This document shows, one piece after another, positions 48,881-58,309 of a stretch of 64,000 bases of DNA (positions are counted from its first letter, which is position 1; each line of letters begins with the position of its first letter). Source of the DNA: UBA4636 sp045534575. GTDB taxonomy: Bacteria; Bacillota; Clostridia; Christensenellales; Borkfalkiaceae. The DNA lies in NCBI GenBank assembly GCA_045534575.1, contig JAZSJZ010000013.1, positions 30,480 to 94,479 on the forward strand, given 5' to 3'. The notes beneath the pieces were generated by a model that was not told the DNA's origin, made no database searches, and saw nothing but the letters and a program-made list of their open reading frames with translations. The translations under genes were made by a program, and so were the position numbers.

Positions 48881-51514
48881 ATGGACATGCAAAAGACGTA
48901 TAACCCACAAGAATTTGAAGAGAGAATATATAAAGATTGGGAGAAAAACGGATATTTTGAAGCAAAAGTTAACCCAGACAAAGTGCCTTTTACTATCGTA
49001 ATTCCGCCTCCAAATATTACAGGTCAACTCCACATTGGTCACGCGCTTGACGAAACTATTCAAGACGCGATTATTCGTTTTAAACGCCTTCAAGGCTATG
49101 AAGCGTTATGGCTTCCTGGAACTGACCACGCATCGATTGCAACCGAGGTTAAAATCGTTGAACTTATCAAAAAGGAAGAAGGTTTAACCAAAGAACAAAT
49201 CGGTCGTGAAGAATTTTTAAAGCGTGCTTGGGCTTGGAAGGAAAAATACGGCGGAAGAATTGTTGAGCAATTAAAAAGGCTCGGTTCTTCTTGCGACTGG
49301 TCTAGGCTTGCTTTTACTATGGATGAAAGATGCTCTAAAGCCGTTAGAGAGGTTTTCGTTAACCTTTATAATAAGGGCTTAATTTATCGTGGTTCAAAAA
49401 TTATTAACTGGTGCCCAACTTGCAAAACGGCACTATCTGATGCTGAAGTTGAATATGCAGAAGAGCCTTCGTTCTTCTGGTATTTAAAATACCCAGTTGA
49501 TGGCGAAGAGGGCGAATATTTAACGGTTGCAACAACGCGCCCAGAAACTATGCTCGGCGATACTGCTGTTGCAGTAAACCCTAACGATAAACGCTACGCT
49601 CATCTTATTGGTAAAAACTTAATTTTACCTATCGTAAATAAGAAAATCCCTGTAATTGCCGACGATTACGTTGCGCTTGATTTTGGAACTGGCGCTGTTA
49701 AAATCACGCCAGCACACGATCCTAACGACTTTGAAGTTGGTTTGCGTCATAACCTTGAAGTTATTCGTGTTATGAACGATGACGGCACTATGAATAACCT
49801 TGCTGGAAAGTATGAAGGCATGGATCGCTACGAGTGCAGAAAGGCAATCGTTGAAGATTTAAAGGCACTTGGTGTTTTAGAAAAAATCGAACCACACGCG
49901 CATAACGTTGGGCATTGCTATCGCTGTAATTCTAGCGTTGAACCTATCATTTCTAAGCAATGGTTCGTTGCAATGGAAGAACTTGCAAAACCTGCAATTG
50001 AAGCAGTTAAAAATAAATCTATCAAGTTCACGCCAGAAAGATTTACTAAAATTTACTATAATTGGATGGAAAATATCAAAGATTGGTGTATTTCTCGTCA
50101 ACTTTGGTGGGGGCATAGAATCCCTGTTTACTACTGCCGTGATTGCGGTGAAGTTATGGTTACTAAAGAAGACCCAACTCATTGCTCTAAGTGCGGTAGC
50201 ACAAATTTCTATCAAGACGAGGACGTTTTAGATACTTGGTTCTCTTCTGCTCTATGGCCGTTCTCTACGCTTGGCTACCCAGAAAATACCGATGATTTAA
50301 ACTATTTCTACCCAACCGACGTTCTAGTTACAGGCTATGATATTATTTTCTTCTGGGTTGCTAGGATGATTTTTAGTGGTTTAGAACATATGAAGCGTAT
50401 TCCGTTTAAAGACGTTCTTATTCACGGTATCGTTCGCGACGAGCAAGGCAGAAAGATGAGTAAGTCTTTAGGTAACGGCGTTGACCCTATAAAGGTTATT
50501 GAAGAATACGGCGCTGATACGCTTCGTTTCTCGCTTTTAACGGGTGTTGCTGCTGGTAGCGATATTAGATTTTCAACTGAAAAGTGCGAATCTTCAAGGA
50601 ATTTTATCAATAAAATTTGGAACGCTTCAAGGTTCGTTTTAATGAACGCTGAAGGCGCAAATATTCTTCCTATTACTGAAGTTAAGCCAGATATTAAAGA
50701 TAAATGGATTTTATCTCGCTTAAACGCTACAATTAAGAGCGCAACTTTATCTATGGAAAGGTTTGACCTTGGCGTTGCACTCTCTACCATTCACGACTTT
50801 ATGTGGTATGATTTGTGCGACTGGTATATTGAACTTTCTAAAACCGCGCTTTATGGCGATGATGAAAAGAAGAAATCAACCACGCTTTCAGTTCTCGTTT
50901 ACGTTTTAGGCGAAACGTTGAAACTTCTTCATCCATATATTCCGTTCGTTACTGAAGAGATTTATTCTAATATTCCTAACGCAACGGGAAGCATTATGAT
51001 TTCTAACTATCCAAAGTATAATTCTAAGCATAATTTCAAGAAAGATTTTGAAAATATGAACGCAATTATGGGAATTATAACTGCGGTTAGGCAAATTAAG
51101 TCGCAAGCAAACGCTTCAAGAAGCAAACTCGTTGATTTATATATCGTTACCGAGAACAAAAAACTCGTTAATAAGTGTGCTGACTTTATTTATAAACTTG
51201 CAGGCGTTCAAAATATTAAGTTCTTTGAAGATAAGTCGCAAATTACTGAAAAAGTATTCACGCAAGTTCTTGACGGGTTTGAACTTTACGTTCCGCTAGG
51301 CGAACTTGTTGATATCGAAAAAGAAATTGCAAAACTTAAAGAAGAACTTGCAAAAACTGAAAGTGAAATTGCTCGTGCAAGCGGAAAGCTTAACAACCAA
51401 GGTTTCGTTGCTAAAGCACCTAAGCAATTAATCGATGCTGAAAAGCAAAAATTAGAAAAGTTCGTTGAACTTAAAGAAAAAATCTTGCAAAACTTGAAGG
51501 AATATCAAGGTTAA
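48881..51514 (+). CDS. valS: valyl-tRNA synthetase
   Basis: 877 residues, standard length for a class I ValRS. HIGH motif in PPPNITGQLHIGHALDE (~45), editing domain with TTRPETMLGDTAVAVNP, zinc-like CRDC...CSKC (~415-435), KMSKS in GRKMSKSLGNGVDP (~530), anticodon-binding domain and C-terminal coiled coil (~815-877). I start at the ATG of MDMQKTYN, 8 bases after AGGTGG; a GTG four codons upstream lies within that site. Confidence 0.96.
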   Translation: MDMQKTYNPQEFEERIYKDWEKNGYFEAKVNPDKVPFTIVIPPPNITGQLHIGHALDETIQDAIIRFKRLQGYEALWLPGTDHASIATEVKIVELIKKEEGLTKEQIGREEFLKRAWAWKEKYGGRIVEQLKRLGSSCDWSRLAFTMDERCSKAVREVFVNLYNKGLIYRGSKIINWCPTCKTALSDAEVEYAEEPSFFWYLKYPVDGEEGEYLTVATTRPETMLGDTAVAVNPNDKRYAHLIGKNLILPIVNKKIPVIADDYVALDFGTGAVKITPAHDPNDFEVGLRHNLEVIRVMNDDGTMNNLAGKYEGMDRYECRKAIVEDLKALGVLEKIEPHAHNVGHCYRCNSSVEPIISKQWFVAMEELAKPAIEAVKNKSIKFTPERFTKIYYNWMENIKDWCISRQLWWGHRIPVYYCRDCGEVMVTKEDPTHCSKCGSTNFYQDEDVLDTWFSSALWPFSTLGYPENTDDLNYFYPTDVLVTGYDIIFFWVARMIFSGLEHMKRIPFKDVLIHGIVRDEQGRKMSKSLGNGVDPIKVIEEYGADTLRFSLLTGVAAGSDIRFSTEKCESSRNFINKIWNASRFVLMNAEGANILPITEVKPDIKDKWILSRLNATIKSATLSMERFDLGVALSTIHDFMWYDLCDWYIELSKTALYGDDEKKKSTTLSVLVYVLGETLKLLHPYIPFVTEEIYSNIPNATGSIMISNYPKYNSKHNFKKDFENMNAIMGIITAVRQIKSQANASRSKLVDLYIVTENKKLVNKCADFIYKLAGVQNIKFFEDKSQITEKVFTQVLDGFELYVPLGELVDIEKEIAKLKEELAKTESEIARASGKLNNQGFVAKAPKQLIDAEKQKLEKFVELKEKILQNLKEYQG

Positions 51515-51549
51515 TAGTTGAAATTAATTTGATTTTAAACGTTTAAAGT

Positions 51550-52161
51550 ATGAAATATTCACAAATTGCCAATTTAAGACTTGGTGAAAAGTTTATAAAA
51601 TTAAGGCAATCTTACCGAGAAAAAGGCATTCCTACTGCGCTAGAAGAAACGATGAATCTTCTAACGCAACAGGTTGCAATAAAAAAGCCTAAGTCTATTT
51701 TAGAAATTGGAACGGCGACGGGTATGAGCGGAATTGCTATGCTTTCGGTTTGCGAAGGTAGTTTAACGACTATTGAAAAGGAAGAATCAAGTTTTTTAGA
51801 AGCTAGTAAAAACTTTGAAGACTTTGGCTTTAAAAATAGAGTTACTCAACATGTTGGCGATGCGGGTGAAATTATAAAAACACTTGATAAAACCTATGAT
51901 TTTATCTTTTTAGACGGGCCAAAAGCAAGATATCTTGACTACTTTCCAATTTTAAAAAAGTTACTAAATTTTGGCGGTGTTTTGTTTGCCGATAATGTTC
52001 TTTTCCGTGGCTATATTGACGGCACCGTTAAACACACGCATAAATACAATACTATTGTTAGAAATATGAGAGAATTTCTCGACCTTGTTTTATTTGACGA
52101 AGATTTTATTTCTTCGGTTCTAGAGGTTGGGGATGGAGTTTTGATTGCGTATAAATTATGA
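51550..52161 (+). CDS. class I SAM-dependent O-methyltransferase (YrrM-like)
   Basis: 203 residues. SAM motif ILEIGTATGMSGIAML (~59-74), acidic TIEKEESSF, and FIFLDGPKARYLDYFPIL (~118), as in the TrmR/YrrM group that methylates 5-hydroxyuridine at U34 of tRNA. The next gene, a U32 protein overlapping by 4 bases, belongs to the family that makes this hydroxyuridine, so the pair plausibly forms mo5U. The ribosome site is weak. Confidence 0.88.
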   Translation: MKYSQIANLRLGEKFIKLRQSYREKGIPTALEETMNLLTQQVAIKKPKSILEIGTATGMSGIAMLSVCEGSLTTIEKEESSFLEASKNFEDFGFKNRVTQHVGDAGEIIKTLDKTYDFIFLDGPKARYLDYFPILKKLLNFGGVLFADNVLFRGYIDGTVKHTHKYNTIVRNMREFLDLVLFDEDFISSVLEVGDGVLIAYKL

Positions 52162-53372
52162 AACCTGAAATTTTAGCGCCTTGTGGCAATCTTTCAAAAC
52201 TTAAAACTGCACTTTATTTTGGCGCTGACGCTGTTTACGTTGGCGGTAAGAATTTTTCGTTGCGCTCATACTCTGATAATTTTACGTTCGAAGAGTTAAA
52301 AGAGGCGGTTGAATTTACGCATAATCTTAATAAAAAAATTTACGTAACGCTAAATATTTTTGCTAAAAACGCAGATTTTGAAGAAATTAAAACTTATATT
52401 AAGTTTTTGGATGAAATTAAGGTTGACGCTGTTATTGTTTCCGACCCCGGCGTTATTATGCTTTGCCGTGAAATTGCGCCAAACCTTGAAATACATATTT
52501 CAACCCAAGCAAACACATTGAATAAGTATTCCGCTAAGTTTTGGACTGATTTCGGCGTTAAAAGAGTTATTCTTGCTAGAGAGTTATCTCTAAAAGAAAT
52601 TAAAGAAATTCGCGAATTTTTACCTAAAGATATTGAAATTGAAGCATTTTGCCACGGCGCAATGTGCATATCTTACAGCGGAAGATGCCTTCTTAGCGAT
52701 TATTTTTCGGGAAGGCAATCTAACCGAGGCGAGTGCGTTCAAGCGTGCCGTTGGAACTATTCAATTCGAGAAAAAAACTCTAACGGCGAATTTTTCGATA
52801 TTGAACAAGACGGGCGCGGAACTTACATATTAAATAGCAAAGATTTAAATATGATAAGCGAACTTGATAAAATGGTTGAAGCGGGCGTAAATTCCTTTAA
52901 AATTGAAGGTAGGATGAAGTCGGAATATTATCTTGCAACCGTTGTGAACGCTTATAGACGAGCAATGGACGCCTTTTTACAAAATGGCGCTAGTTATAAA
53001 GAAAATCCTTTGTTTTTAAGCGAAGTTTTAAAAACTAATCATAGAGCCTTTACTACGGCTTATATGCTTGATAAAAACCCCGAAACCGTCAATTACGACG
53101 ATACGCAATCGGTTGGAGATAGATTGTTTATCGCTCAAGTTTTGGGCTATGATAGTAACACTAAACTTGCAAAAATAGAAATGCGAAACCGCTTTAAAAA
53201 AGGCGATAAACTCGAAGTTTTAACCCCTAACGATTATCTTAATAAAACAATTGAAGTTGCGGAACTTTTTGACGAAAACGGAGATACCGTAATAGACGCA
53301 AAAATCGTTCAACAAACGCTTTATTTAAAAACTGACCTTCAACTAAATGCTGGTGATATTTTAAGAAGATAA
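52158..53372 (+). CDS. U32 family protein (tRNA hydroxylation type)
   Basis: 404 residues. Family signature EAFCHGAMCISYSGRCLLSDYF (~163-184) with the cysteine set C166, C171, C179 and a later RGECVQACRW. U32 proteins of this length (TrhP/YrrO type) are needed for prephenate-dependent hydroxylation of U34 in tRNA; the older label is collagenase-like peptidase. Overlap of 4 bases with the methyltransferase supports the tRNA role. Many Bacillota have two such genes in tandem; here there is one. Confidence 0.9.
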   Translation: MKPEILAPCGNLSKLKTALYFGADAVYVGGKNFSLRSYSDNFTFEELKEAVEFTHNLNKKIYVTLNIFAKNADFEEIKTYIKFLDEIKVDAVIVSDPGVIMLCREIAPNLEIHISTQANTLNKYSAKFWTDFGVKRVILARELSLKEIKEIREFLPKDIEIEAFCHGAMCISYSGRCLLSDYFSGRQSNRGECVQACRWNYSIREKNSNGEFFDIEQDGRGTYILNSKDLNMISELDKMVEAGVNSFKIEGRMKSEYYLATVVNAYRRAMDAFLQNGASYKENPLFLSEVLKTNHRAFTTAYMLDKNPETVNYDDTQSVGDRLFIAQVLGYDSNTKLAKIEMRNRFKKGDKLEVLTPNDYLNKTIEVAELFDENGDTVIDAKIVQQTLYLKTDLQLNAGDILRR

Positions 53373-53433
53373 AATTTTGTCTAAAACAACATAATAGCAA
53401 CGCAAAAATCATAAGATTTTAAGAGGTTTTTTT

Positions 53434-54132
53434 ATGTTTTTTGATTTTTTGTGTTATATTTTAGGCAAATGTATTTTCTTTTGCTCGTCAATCGGTGGCG
53501 ATAGTTTTCCCAAGCCACTAACTAAGGAGCAAGAAAAGATTTTACTCTGCGCTTTTCATAATGGTGATATGGAGGCAAGAGATAAACTCATTTCTCATAA
53601 TTTAAGGTTAGTTGCTCATATCGCTAAAAAATATCAAGGCGCATACGATAATGACGATATAATTTCAGTTGGCACAATTGGTTTAATTAAAGCCATTAAC
53701 ACCTTTGATGATTCAAAAGGCTCGCAACTAGCAACATATACCGCTCGTTGCATCGAAAACGAGATTTTAATGCTTCTTCGCTCAAACAAAAAGCATAAGA
53801 ACACTGTTTCTCTAAGCGACGTTATTGGAACAGATAAAGAAGGTAACGAGCTTACTTTAATAGACCTTATTGCAGACGAAGAGGAAAGCGTTTTATCTAA
53901 AGTTGAAAAGAAAATTCAATCGGGTAATTTTTTAGAGTTTGTTAAAAAAACTCTAGACCAAAGAGAGTATAAAATTTTAGTTTTAAGATACGGCCTAAAT
54001 GGCGGTGCGCCACTTCCTCAACGAGAGGTTGCTTCGCTTTTAAAAATATCAAGGTCGTATATTTCAAGAATAGAAAAGAAAGCGATTGAGAAACTTAAAA
54101 ACTCAATAAGTCGTGAAAAATATTTTGTATAA
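53434..54132 (+). CDS. sigK: sporulation sigma factor SigK precursor
   Basis: 232 residues. A hydrophobic N-terminal pro-sequence (MFFDFLCYILGKCIFFCSSI) is followed by the SigK start GGDSFPKPLTKEQE, then region 2 (HNLRLVAHIAKKY...DDIISVGTIGLIKAINTFD) and region 4 with the HTH (LPQREVASLLKISRSYISRIEKKAIEKL). Pro-SigK is freed by an intramembrane protease late in sporulation. The gene is in one piece, with no skin-type insertion. AAGAGG then T run before ATG. Its presence indicates a spore-forming lineage. Confidence 0.9.
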   Translation: MFFDFLCYILGKCIFFCSSIGGDSFPKPLTKEQEKILLCAFHNGDMEARDKLISHNLRLVAHIAKKYQGAYDNDDIISVGTIGLIKAINTFDDSKGSQLATYTARCIENEILMLLRSNKKHKNTVSLSDVIGTDKEGNELTLIDLIADEEESVLSKVEKKIQSGNFLEFVKKTLDQREYKILVLRYGLNGGAPLPQREVASLLKISRSYISRIEKKAIEKLKNSISREKYFV

Positions 54133-54191
54133 AAACCTTTAAAATTCGGCTTAATAACAAAGATTTTAAATGTTTTTATGAAAGGCATAAT

Positions 54192-54980
54192 ATGAACTGC
54201 ACTTTAATTTCTGGCGCAACGGGTGGCTTAGGAAAAGCGTTTACGATTGAACTTTCGAAAACGCAAAACGCAATAGTTTTAACGGGAAGATCAACTGAAA
54301 AACTACAAGCCTTGAAAGCCGAATTAGAAGAACAATTTAATAATTTGAAAGTTTTCATTTTTGCTTGTGATATGGCTAATGAGAATAGTAGGCTTGAGTT
54401 TTTTTCGTTTATAAAAGATAATGGACTAAAAATTGAAAAACTTATAAACGTTGCTGGTGTTGATACTCAAATGGCGTTTGAAAAATACTCCCAAGAAAAA
54501 CTTGAATTTCAAATTAGAGTTAATTTTGAAAGCGTTGTGTCAGTAACAAAATTTGCGCTTGAAAATAGAGCGGAAAAATTAGAAATCTTAACAATTTCAA
54601 GTATGTGCGCAAGTTTGCCAATTCCTTATTTTGCAATTTATTCGGCAACAAAAAAGGCTCTTTTAGATTTTTTTGATGCATTAAGATTCGAGCTTAAAGG
54701 CAAAAACGTTAAAATAACAACTATAATGCCCGGCTCAATTCCAACAAGAGACGATATTGTTGAAGATATTAAAAAGCAAGGCTTAACAGGTAAACTTTCT
54801 AAAAAAAGCCCAAGTTTTGTTGCTAAAAAGAGTTTAATTGCACTAAACAGGAACAAAAAGCATTATGTTCCTGGGTTTTACAACAAATTTGTTTATTTTT
54901 TCAATAAGATAACGCCTAGTTTTTTAAAAACTAGAATTATTGCAAAAAAGTTTAAAAATAAAGAAAAAGATGCGTTCTAA
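54192..54980 (+). CDS. short-chain dehydrogenase/reductase
   Basis: 262 residues, classical SDR. Cofactor loop SGATGGLGKAF (TGxxxGxG type, ~7-17), NVAG (~87), catalytic Ser in ISSMC and YSATKKA (YxxxK, ~147-151). The C-terminal ~40 residues are basic and hydrophobic (FYNKFVYFFNKITPSFLKTR), as in SDR proteins that sit on membranes. Substrate unknown. The next gene is thyA, 12 bases on. Confidence 0.92.
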   Translation: MNCTLISGATGGLGKAFTIELSKTQNAIVLTGRSTEKLQALKAELEEQFNNLKVFIFACDMANENSRLEFFSFIKDNGLKIEKLINVAGVDTQMAFEKYSQEKLEFQIRVNFESVVSVTKFALENRAEKLEILTISSMCASLPIPYFAIYSATKKALLDFFDALRFELKGKNVKITTIMPGSIPTRDDIVEDIKKQGLTGKLSKKSPSFVAKKSLIALNRNKKHYVPGFYNKFVYFFNKITPSFLKTRIIAKKFKNKEKDAF

Positions 54981-54992
54981 AGAGGAGTTTTT

Positions 54993-55823
54993 ATGAGTTT
55001 AGCAGATAAGATTTTTATTGAAAACTGCAAAGATATTATTGCAAACGGCGTTTGGGATACTGATAAACCTGTTCGTCCTCGTTGGCTTGACGGAACTTCG
55101 GCTCATACCGTTAAAAAATTCTGCATTGTGAATAGATACGATTTGCAAAAGGAATTTCCTATTCTCACAATAAGAAGAACGGCTTTTAAATCTGCTGTTG
55201 ATGAAATTTTGTGGATTTGGCAAAAGAAATCGAACAACGTAAACGACTTAAATTCGCATATTTGGGATAGTTGGGCTGACGAAACTGGCTCAATCGGCAA
55301 GGCTTACGGCTATCAACTTGGCGTAAAGCATAAATATAAAGAGGGCGAATTTGACCAAGTTGATAGAGTTTTGTTTGATTTAAAAAACAATCCAAATTCT
55401 CGCAGAATTTTAACTAATATTTATACTTTTGCCGATCTTAACGAGATGCATCTTTACCCTTGTGCATATTCTATGACTTTTAACGTTTCAGGCAACAAGT
55501 TAAACGGCATTTTAAACCAACGTTCAAACGATATGGCTGTTGCTAATAACTGGAACGTTGTTCAATACGCTATTTTGCTTTATATGTTTGCAATGGTTTC
55601 TAACCTAGAAGTTGGCGAACTCGTTCACGTAATTGCTGACGCTCATATTTACGATAGACATATTCCTATCGTTGAAAAAATGTTTAAAAACGAGCAATTT
55701 TCTGCTCCAAAACTCGTAATTAAGCGAAAAGTTACCGATTTTTACGATTTTAAAGTAGATGATTTTGAACTTGTTGACTATAACTATAATAAAATCGACG
55801 ATAAGTTTGAGGTAGCAGTATAA
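54993..55823 (+). CDS. thyA: thymidylate synthase ThyA, divergent subgroup
   Basis: 276 residues. Makes dTMP from dUMP with methylene-THF. The active-site cysteine is in LYPCAYSMTF (~150); the family's usual Cys-His is Cys-Ala here, and the loop QRSNDMAVANNWNVVQYA replaces QRS-D--LG-PFN. I recall the same variants in other clostridial ThyA, so this is a subgroup trait and not damage. GAGGAG before ATG. Shares one base with folA, forming the classic dTMP/folate pair. Confidence 0.94.
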   Translation: MSLADKIFIENCKDIIANGVWDTDKPVRPRWLDGTSAHTVKKFCIVNRYDLQKEFPILTIRRTAFKSAVDEILWIWQKKSNNVNDLNSHIWDSWADETGSIGKAYGYQLGVKHKYKEGEFDQVDRVLFDLKNNPNSRRILTNIYTFADLNEMHLYPCAYSMTFNVSGNKLNGILNQRSNDMAVANNWNVVQYAILLYMFAMVSNLEVGELVHVIADAHIYDRHIPIVEKMFKNEQFSAPKLVIKRKVTDFYDFKVDDFELVDYNYNKIDDKFEVAV

Positions 55824-56323
55824 TGAAATTAATAGTTGCCGTAGATAAAAAGTGGGGCATTGGCAAAAAAAACGGGCTTTTGTTTGATATTCCTGAAGAT
55901 ATGAAATTTTTTAGGCAAACAACCTTAAATAAAGTTGTTTGCATGGGCTATAACACTTTGCTTTCTTTTCCAAATTCAAAGCCTTTAAAGAACAGAATTA
56001 ACATTGTTTTAGCGCCAAATGGCGTTGAGAGAGATGACTGCATTGTTTGCCACAGCCTTGAAGAAATTTTTGCTGAGATTAAAAAATATAACCCTGATGA
56101 CGTTTTTGTTATCGGCGGGGCGATGTTTTATAGAACTATGTATCCTTACTGCGACCAAGCTTTTATCACTAAAGTTGATGCAGATGGTGGCGCTGAAGTT
56201 TTCTTTGATAATTTAGATATTCTTCCAAACTGGTCTTATGAAGTTTTGAGTGATGAAATTGAATCAAACGGCTATAAGATAGTTTTTACAAGATATAAAA
56301 ATTCTCAAGTTAAAAAATTCTAA
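55823..56323 (+). CDS. folA: dihydrofolate reductase
   Basis: 166 residues. Regenerates THF from the DHF made by ThyA. IVAVDKKWGIGKKNGLLFDIPEDMKFF-type start with the Trp (W13) and the acidic residue at ~24, CMGYNT (~46) and VIGGAMFYRTM (~94). The start overlaps the thyA stop (TAATG). A terminator follows at 56353. Confidence 0.95.
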   Translation: MKLIVAVDKKWGIGKKNGLLFDIPEDMKFFRQTTLNKVVCMGYNTLLSFPNSKPLKNRINIVLAPNGVERDDCIVCHSLEEIFAEIKKYNPDDVFVIGGAMFYRTMYPYCDQAFITKVDADGGAEVFFDNLDILPNWSYEVLSDEIESNGYKIVFTRYKNSQVKKF

Positions 56324-56352
56324 AAAACGTTAAAAATATATAATAATGAAAG

Positions 56353-56384
56353 AAAATCGCCAAAAACAAATGGCGGTTTTTTCT
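56353..56384 (+). terminator. terminator of thyA-folA
   Basis: AATCGCC (56355-56361) pairs with GGCGGTT (56372-56378), 10-nt loop, T run. Confidence 0.75.
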
Positions 56385-56480
56385 TTTATTCTGTTAGAAT
56401 TCGTTTAAATTTTAGATAAAATTTTTATTTTAAATTTATTAAAAAAGTTTAAAAAAATTTAAAAAAAATATATAAATTGT

Positions 56481-56509
56481 TTGACTTTGACCTATATTAG
56501 TTGTAGAAT
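56481..56509 (+). promoter_or_regulatory. promoter of the heat-shock operon
   Basis: TTGACT (56481-56486), 17 bases, TAGAAT (56504-56509). The CIRCE element starts 11 bases after it. Confidence 0.82.
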
Positions 56510-56520
56510 AATCGTAACGG

Positions 56521-56547
56521 TTAGCACTCAAAGCGTTTGATTGCTAA
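56521..56547 (+). promoter_or_regulatory. CIRCE operator (HrcA binding site)
   Basis: TTAGCACTC (56521-56529), 9-base spacer, GATTGCTAA (56539-56547). The consensus right arm is GAGTGCTAA, so one base differs. It lies at the transcript start of hrcA-grpE-dnaK-dnaJ. Confidence 0.92.
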
Positions 56548-56571
56548 CACTCTAAAAGGAGTTTTGCCAAA

Positions 56572-57594
56572 ATGGAACTATCGGACAGGAAAAAGAAAAT
56601 TCTTCAACTTGTCATTGACGACTATATTGAAACAGCCGTTCCGGTTTCGTCAAAGTCTATTACCGAAAAATACTTAACGACCATCAGTTCCGCCACGGTA
56701 AGAAGCGAGTTATCAACACTTGAGGAATTAGGGTATTTAGTGCAACCTCATACGTCGGCTGGGCGAATTCCGTCTAAAGAGGCGTATAAACTTTACGTAA
56801 GTGAACTTATGGTTAAAGATAAACTTACGGAAAAAGAACTTGAATATATTGAAAAGATTTTTACTGAAAAAACTAATGATATTGAACAAGTTTTAAAAAG
56901 CACTGCAAAAGTTATAAGTGAGCTCACGCAATATACTTCACTTGCTGTAACTTCACGCGATTCAAGTGAAATTATTCGAACAATTAAGCTTATTCGCGTA
57001 AAAGAAGATAAAGCACTTCTAATTATCGTTACCGATAATAAACTTTTAAAAGATACCGTTATAGATATTCCTAACGATATGAAGGAAAACACGATTGACG
57101 ATGCTAACGAACTTTTATCTAAACTTTTAGTTGGAAAAACGTTTAGCGAGGTTTGTTCGGTTGATATTGAAAAACTCTCTTATGAATTCTTAGAATATCG
57201 TGCGATGTTCGTGAACGTTATTGATGCGCTAAAAGAATATATTTCTAGCGAAGACGAAGTTTCAATCCACGGTGAAGAAAAGATTTTAGATAACCCTGAA
57301 TATGCTAACATCGATAAACTTCGCAATTTTATGTCCGTCGTAACGAGTAAAGATAAGGTTATGCAACTTATGTCAAGCGACGGAAAAGATATTAAAATTA
57401 ACGTAAAAATCGGCACTGACGGCTATACTGATATTCCAGAAGATTGCTCGCTGGTATCTGCAACTTATTCGGCAAACGGCGTAAAAATCGGCACGTATGG
57501 CGTAATTGGTCCAATTAGAATGGACTATCAAAAAGTTGTTGCTGTTTTAGAAAACGTTGGAAGAATTTTAGAATCAATTTTAAGTAAAAGGTAG
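56572..57594 (+). CDS. hrcA: heat-inducible transcription repressor HrcA
   Basis: 340 residues, full length. N-terminal winged HTH (RKKKILQLVIDDYIETAVPVSSKSI...SSATVRSELSTLEELGYL), central GAF-like dimerisation part, and a C-terminal domain ending in GPIRMDYQKVVAVLENV. It represses its own operon through the CIRCE site 25 bases before the ATG. AAAAGGAG ribosome site. Confidence 0.96.
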   Translation: MELSDRKKKILQLVIDDYIETAVPVSSKSITEKYLTTISSATVRSELSTLEELGYLVQPHTSAGRIPSKEAYKLYVSELMVKDKLTEKELEYIEKIFTEKTNDIEQVLKSTAKVISELTQYTSLAVTSRDSSEIIRTIKLIRVKEDKALLIIVTDNKLLKDTVIDIPNDMKENTIDDANELLSKLLVGKTFSEVCSVDIEKLSYEFLEYRAMFVNVIDALKEYISSEDEVSIHGEEKILDNPEYANIDKLRNFMSVVTSKDKVMQLMSSDGKDIKINVKIGTDGYTDIPEDCSLVSATYSANGVKIGTYGVIGPIRMDYQKVVAVLENVGRILESILSKR

Positions 57595-57599
57595 TAAAA

Positions 57600-58271
57600 A
57601 TGGCTAAAAATAACAAGAAAAATAGTGAAGAAATAGTTGAAAACGAAGTTTTTGAAGATGGTTTTAACGCTCAAGATATTGACCCAAATTGCGATGGTGA
57701 AGGCGTTGAAGTGCCTAATTTAGATGATTTTGAAATTAACGTTGATGAACTTGAGGATGACGAAGCAAAATTGATGTTAAAAGAAATTTTATCTATCAAT
57801 AAAGAAATCGTTGCTGAAAAGACCGCATTAATGGAAAAATTTGCCACACTTGACGAAGCCGTAAAATCGGCAAAAGATAGTTGGTATCGTTGCGCCGCTG
57901 AGTTTGAGAACTTCAAAAAACGTAACGAACAAACGAGAAAAACGGCATATGACGACGGCAAAAAAGATGCAATTTTATCGCTTTTGTTAATTGGTGATAG
58001 TCTTGATAGGGCTCTAACTTTAGAAATGGACGAAAAAACTAAAGACGGCGTTATCTTAATTCAAAAGCAATTTGTTGAATCGCTTCTATCTCTTGGAGTA
58101 GAAGAAATTAACCCTCAAGGTGAAATTTTTAACCCTGAAACAGCGGAGGCTATTGCTACTCTTCCTTGCGGAGAGGGCGAAACGCCAGAAACTATTAAAC
58201 AAGTTTATAAAAAAGGTTACAAGATGGGCGGAAAAGTTATCCGCTATGCTCAAGTAATCGTTTTACAATAA
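57600..58271 (+). CDS. grpE: nucleotide exchange factor GrpE
   Basis: 223 residues. Acidic, disordered N-terminus (1-60), long coiled-coil helix (~60-120) with RCAAEFENFKKRNEQTRK, and the C-terminal beta domain ending GYKMGGKVIRYAQVIV. Releases ADP from DnaK. Five bases after hrcA. Confidence 0.95.
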   Translation: MAKNNKKNSEEIVENEVFEDGFNAQDIDPNCDGEGVEVPNLDDFEINVDELEDDEAKLMLKEILSINKEIVAEKTALMEKFATLDEAVKSAKDSWYRCAAEFENFKKRNEQTRKTAYDDGKKDAILSLLLIGDSLDRALTLEMDEKTKDGVILIQKQFVESLLSLGVEEINPQGEIFNPETAEAIATLPCGEGETPETIKQVYKKGYKMGGKVIRYAQVIVLQ

Positions 58272-58309
58272 AAAATTATACAATTTCTATATAATAAGGA
58301 GAATTAATT

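Noticed and set aside
53373..53433. Sigma-E/K type promoter before sigK
   Set aside because: CATAAG-like pieces exist but in such AT-rich DNA they are expected by chance, and no matching -35 was convincing.
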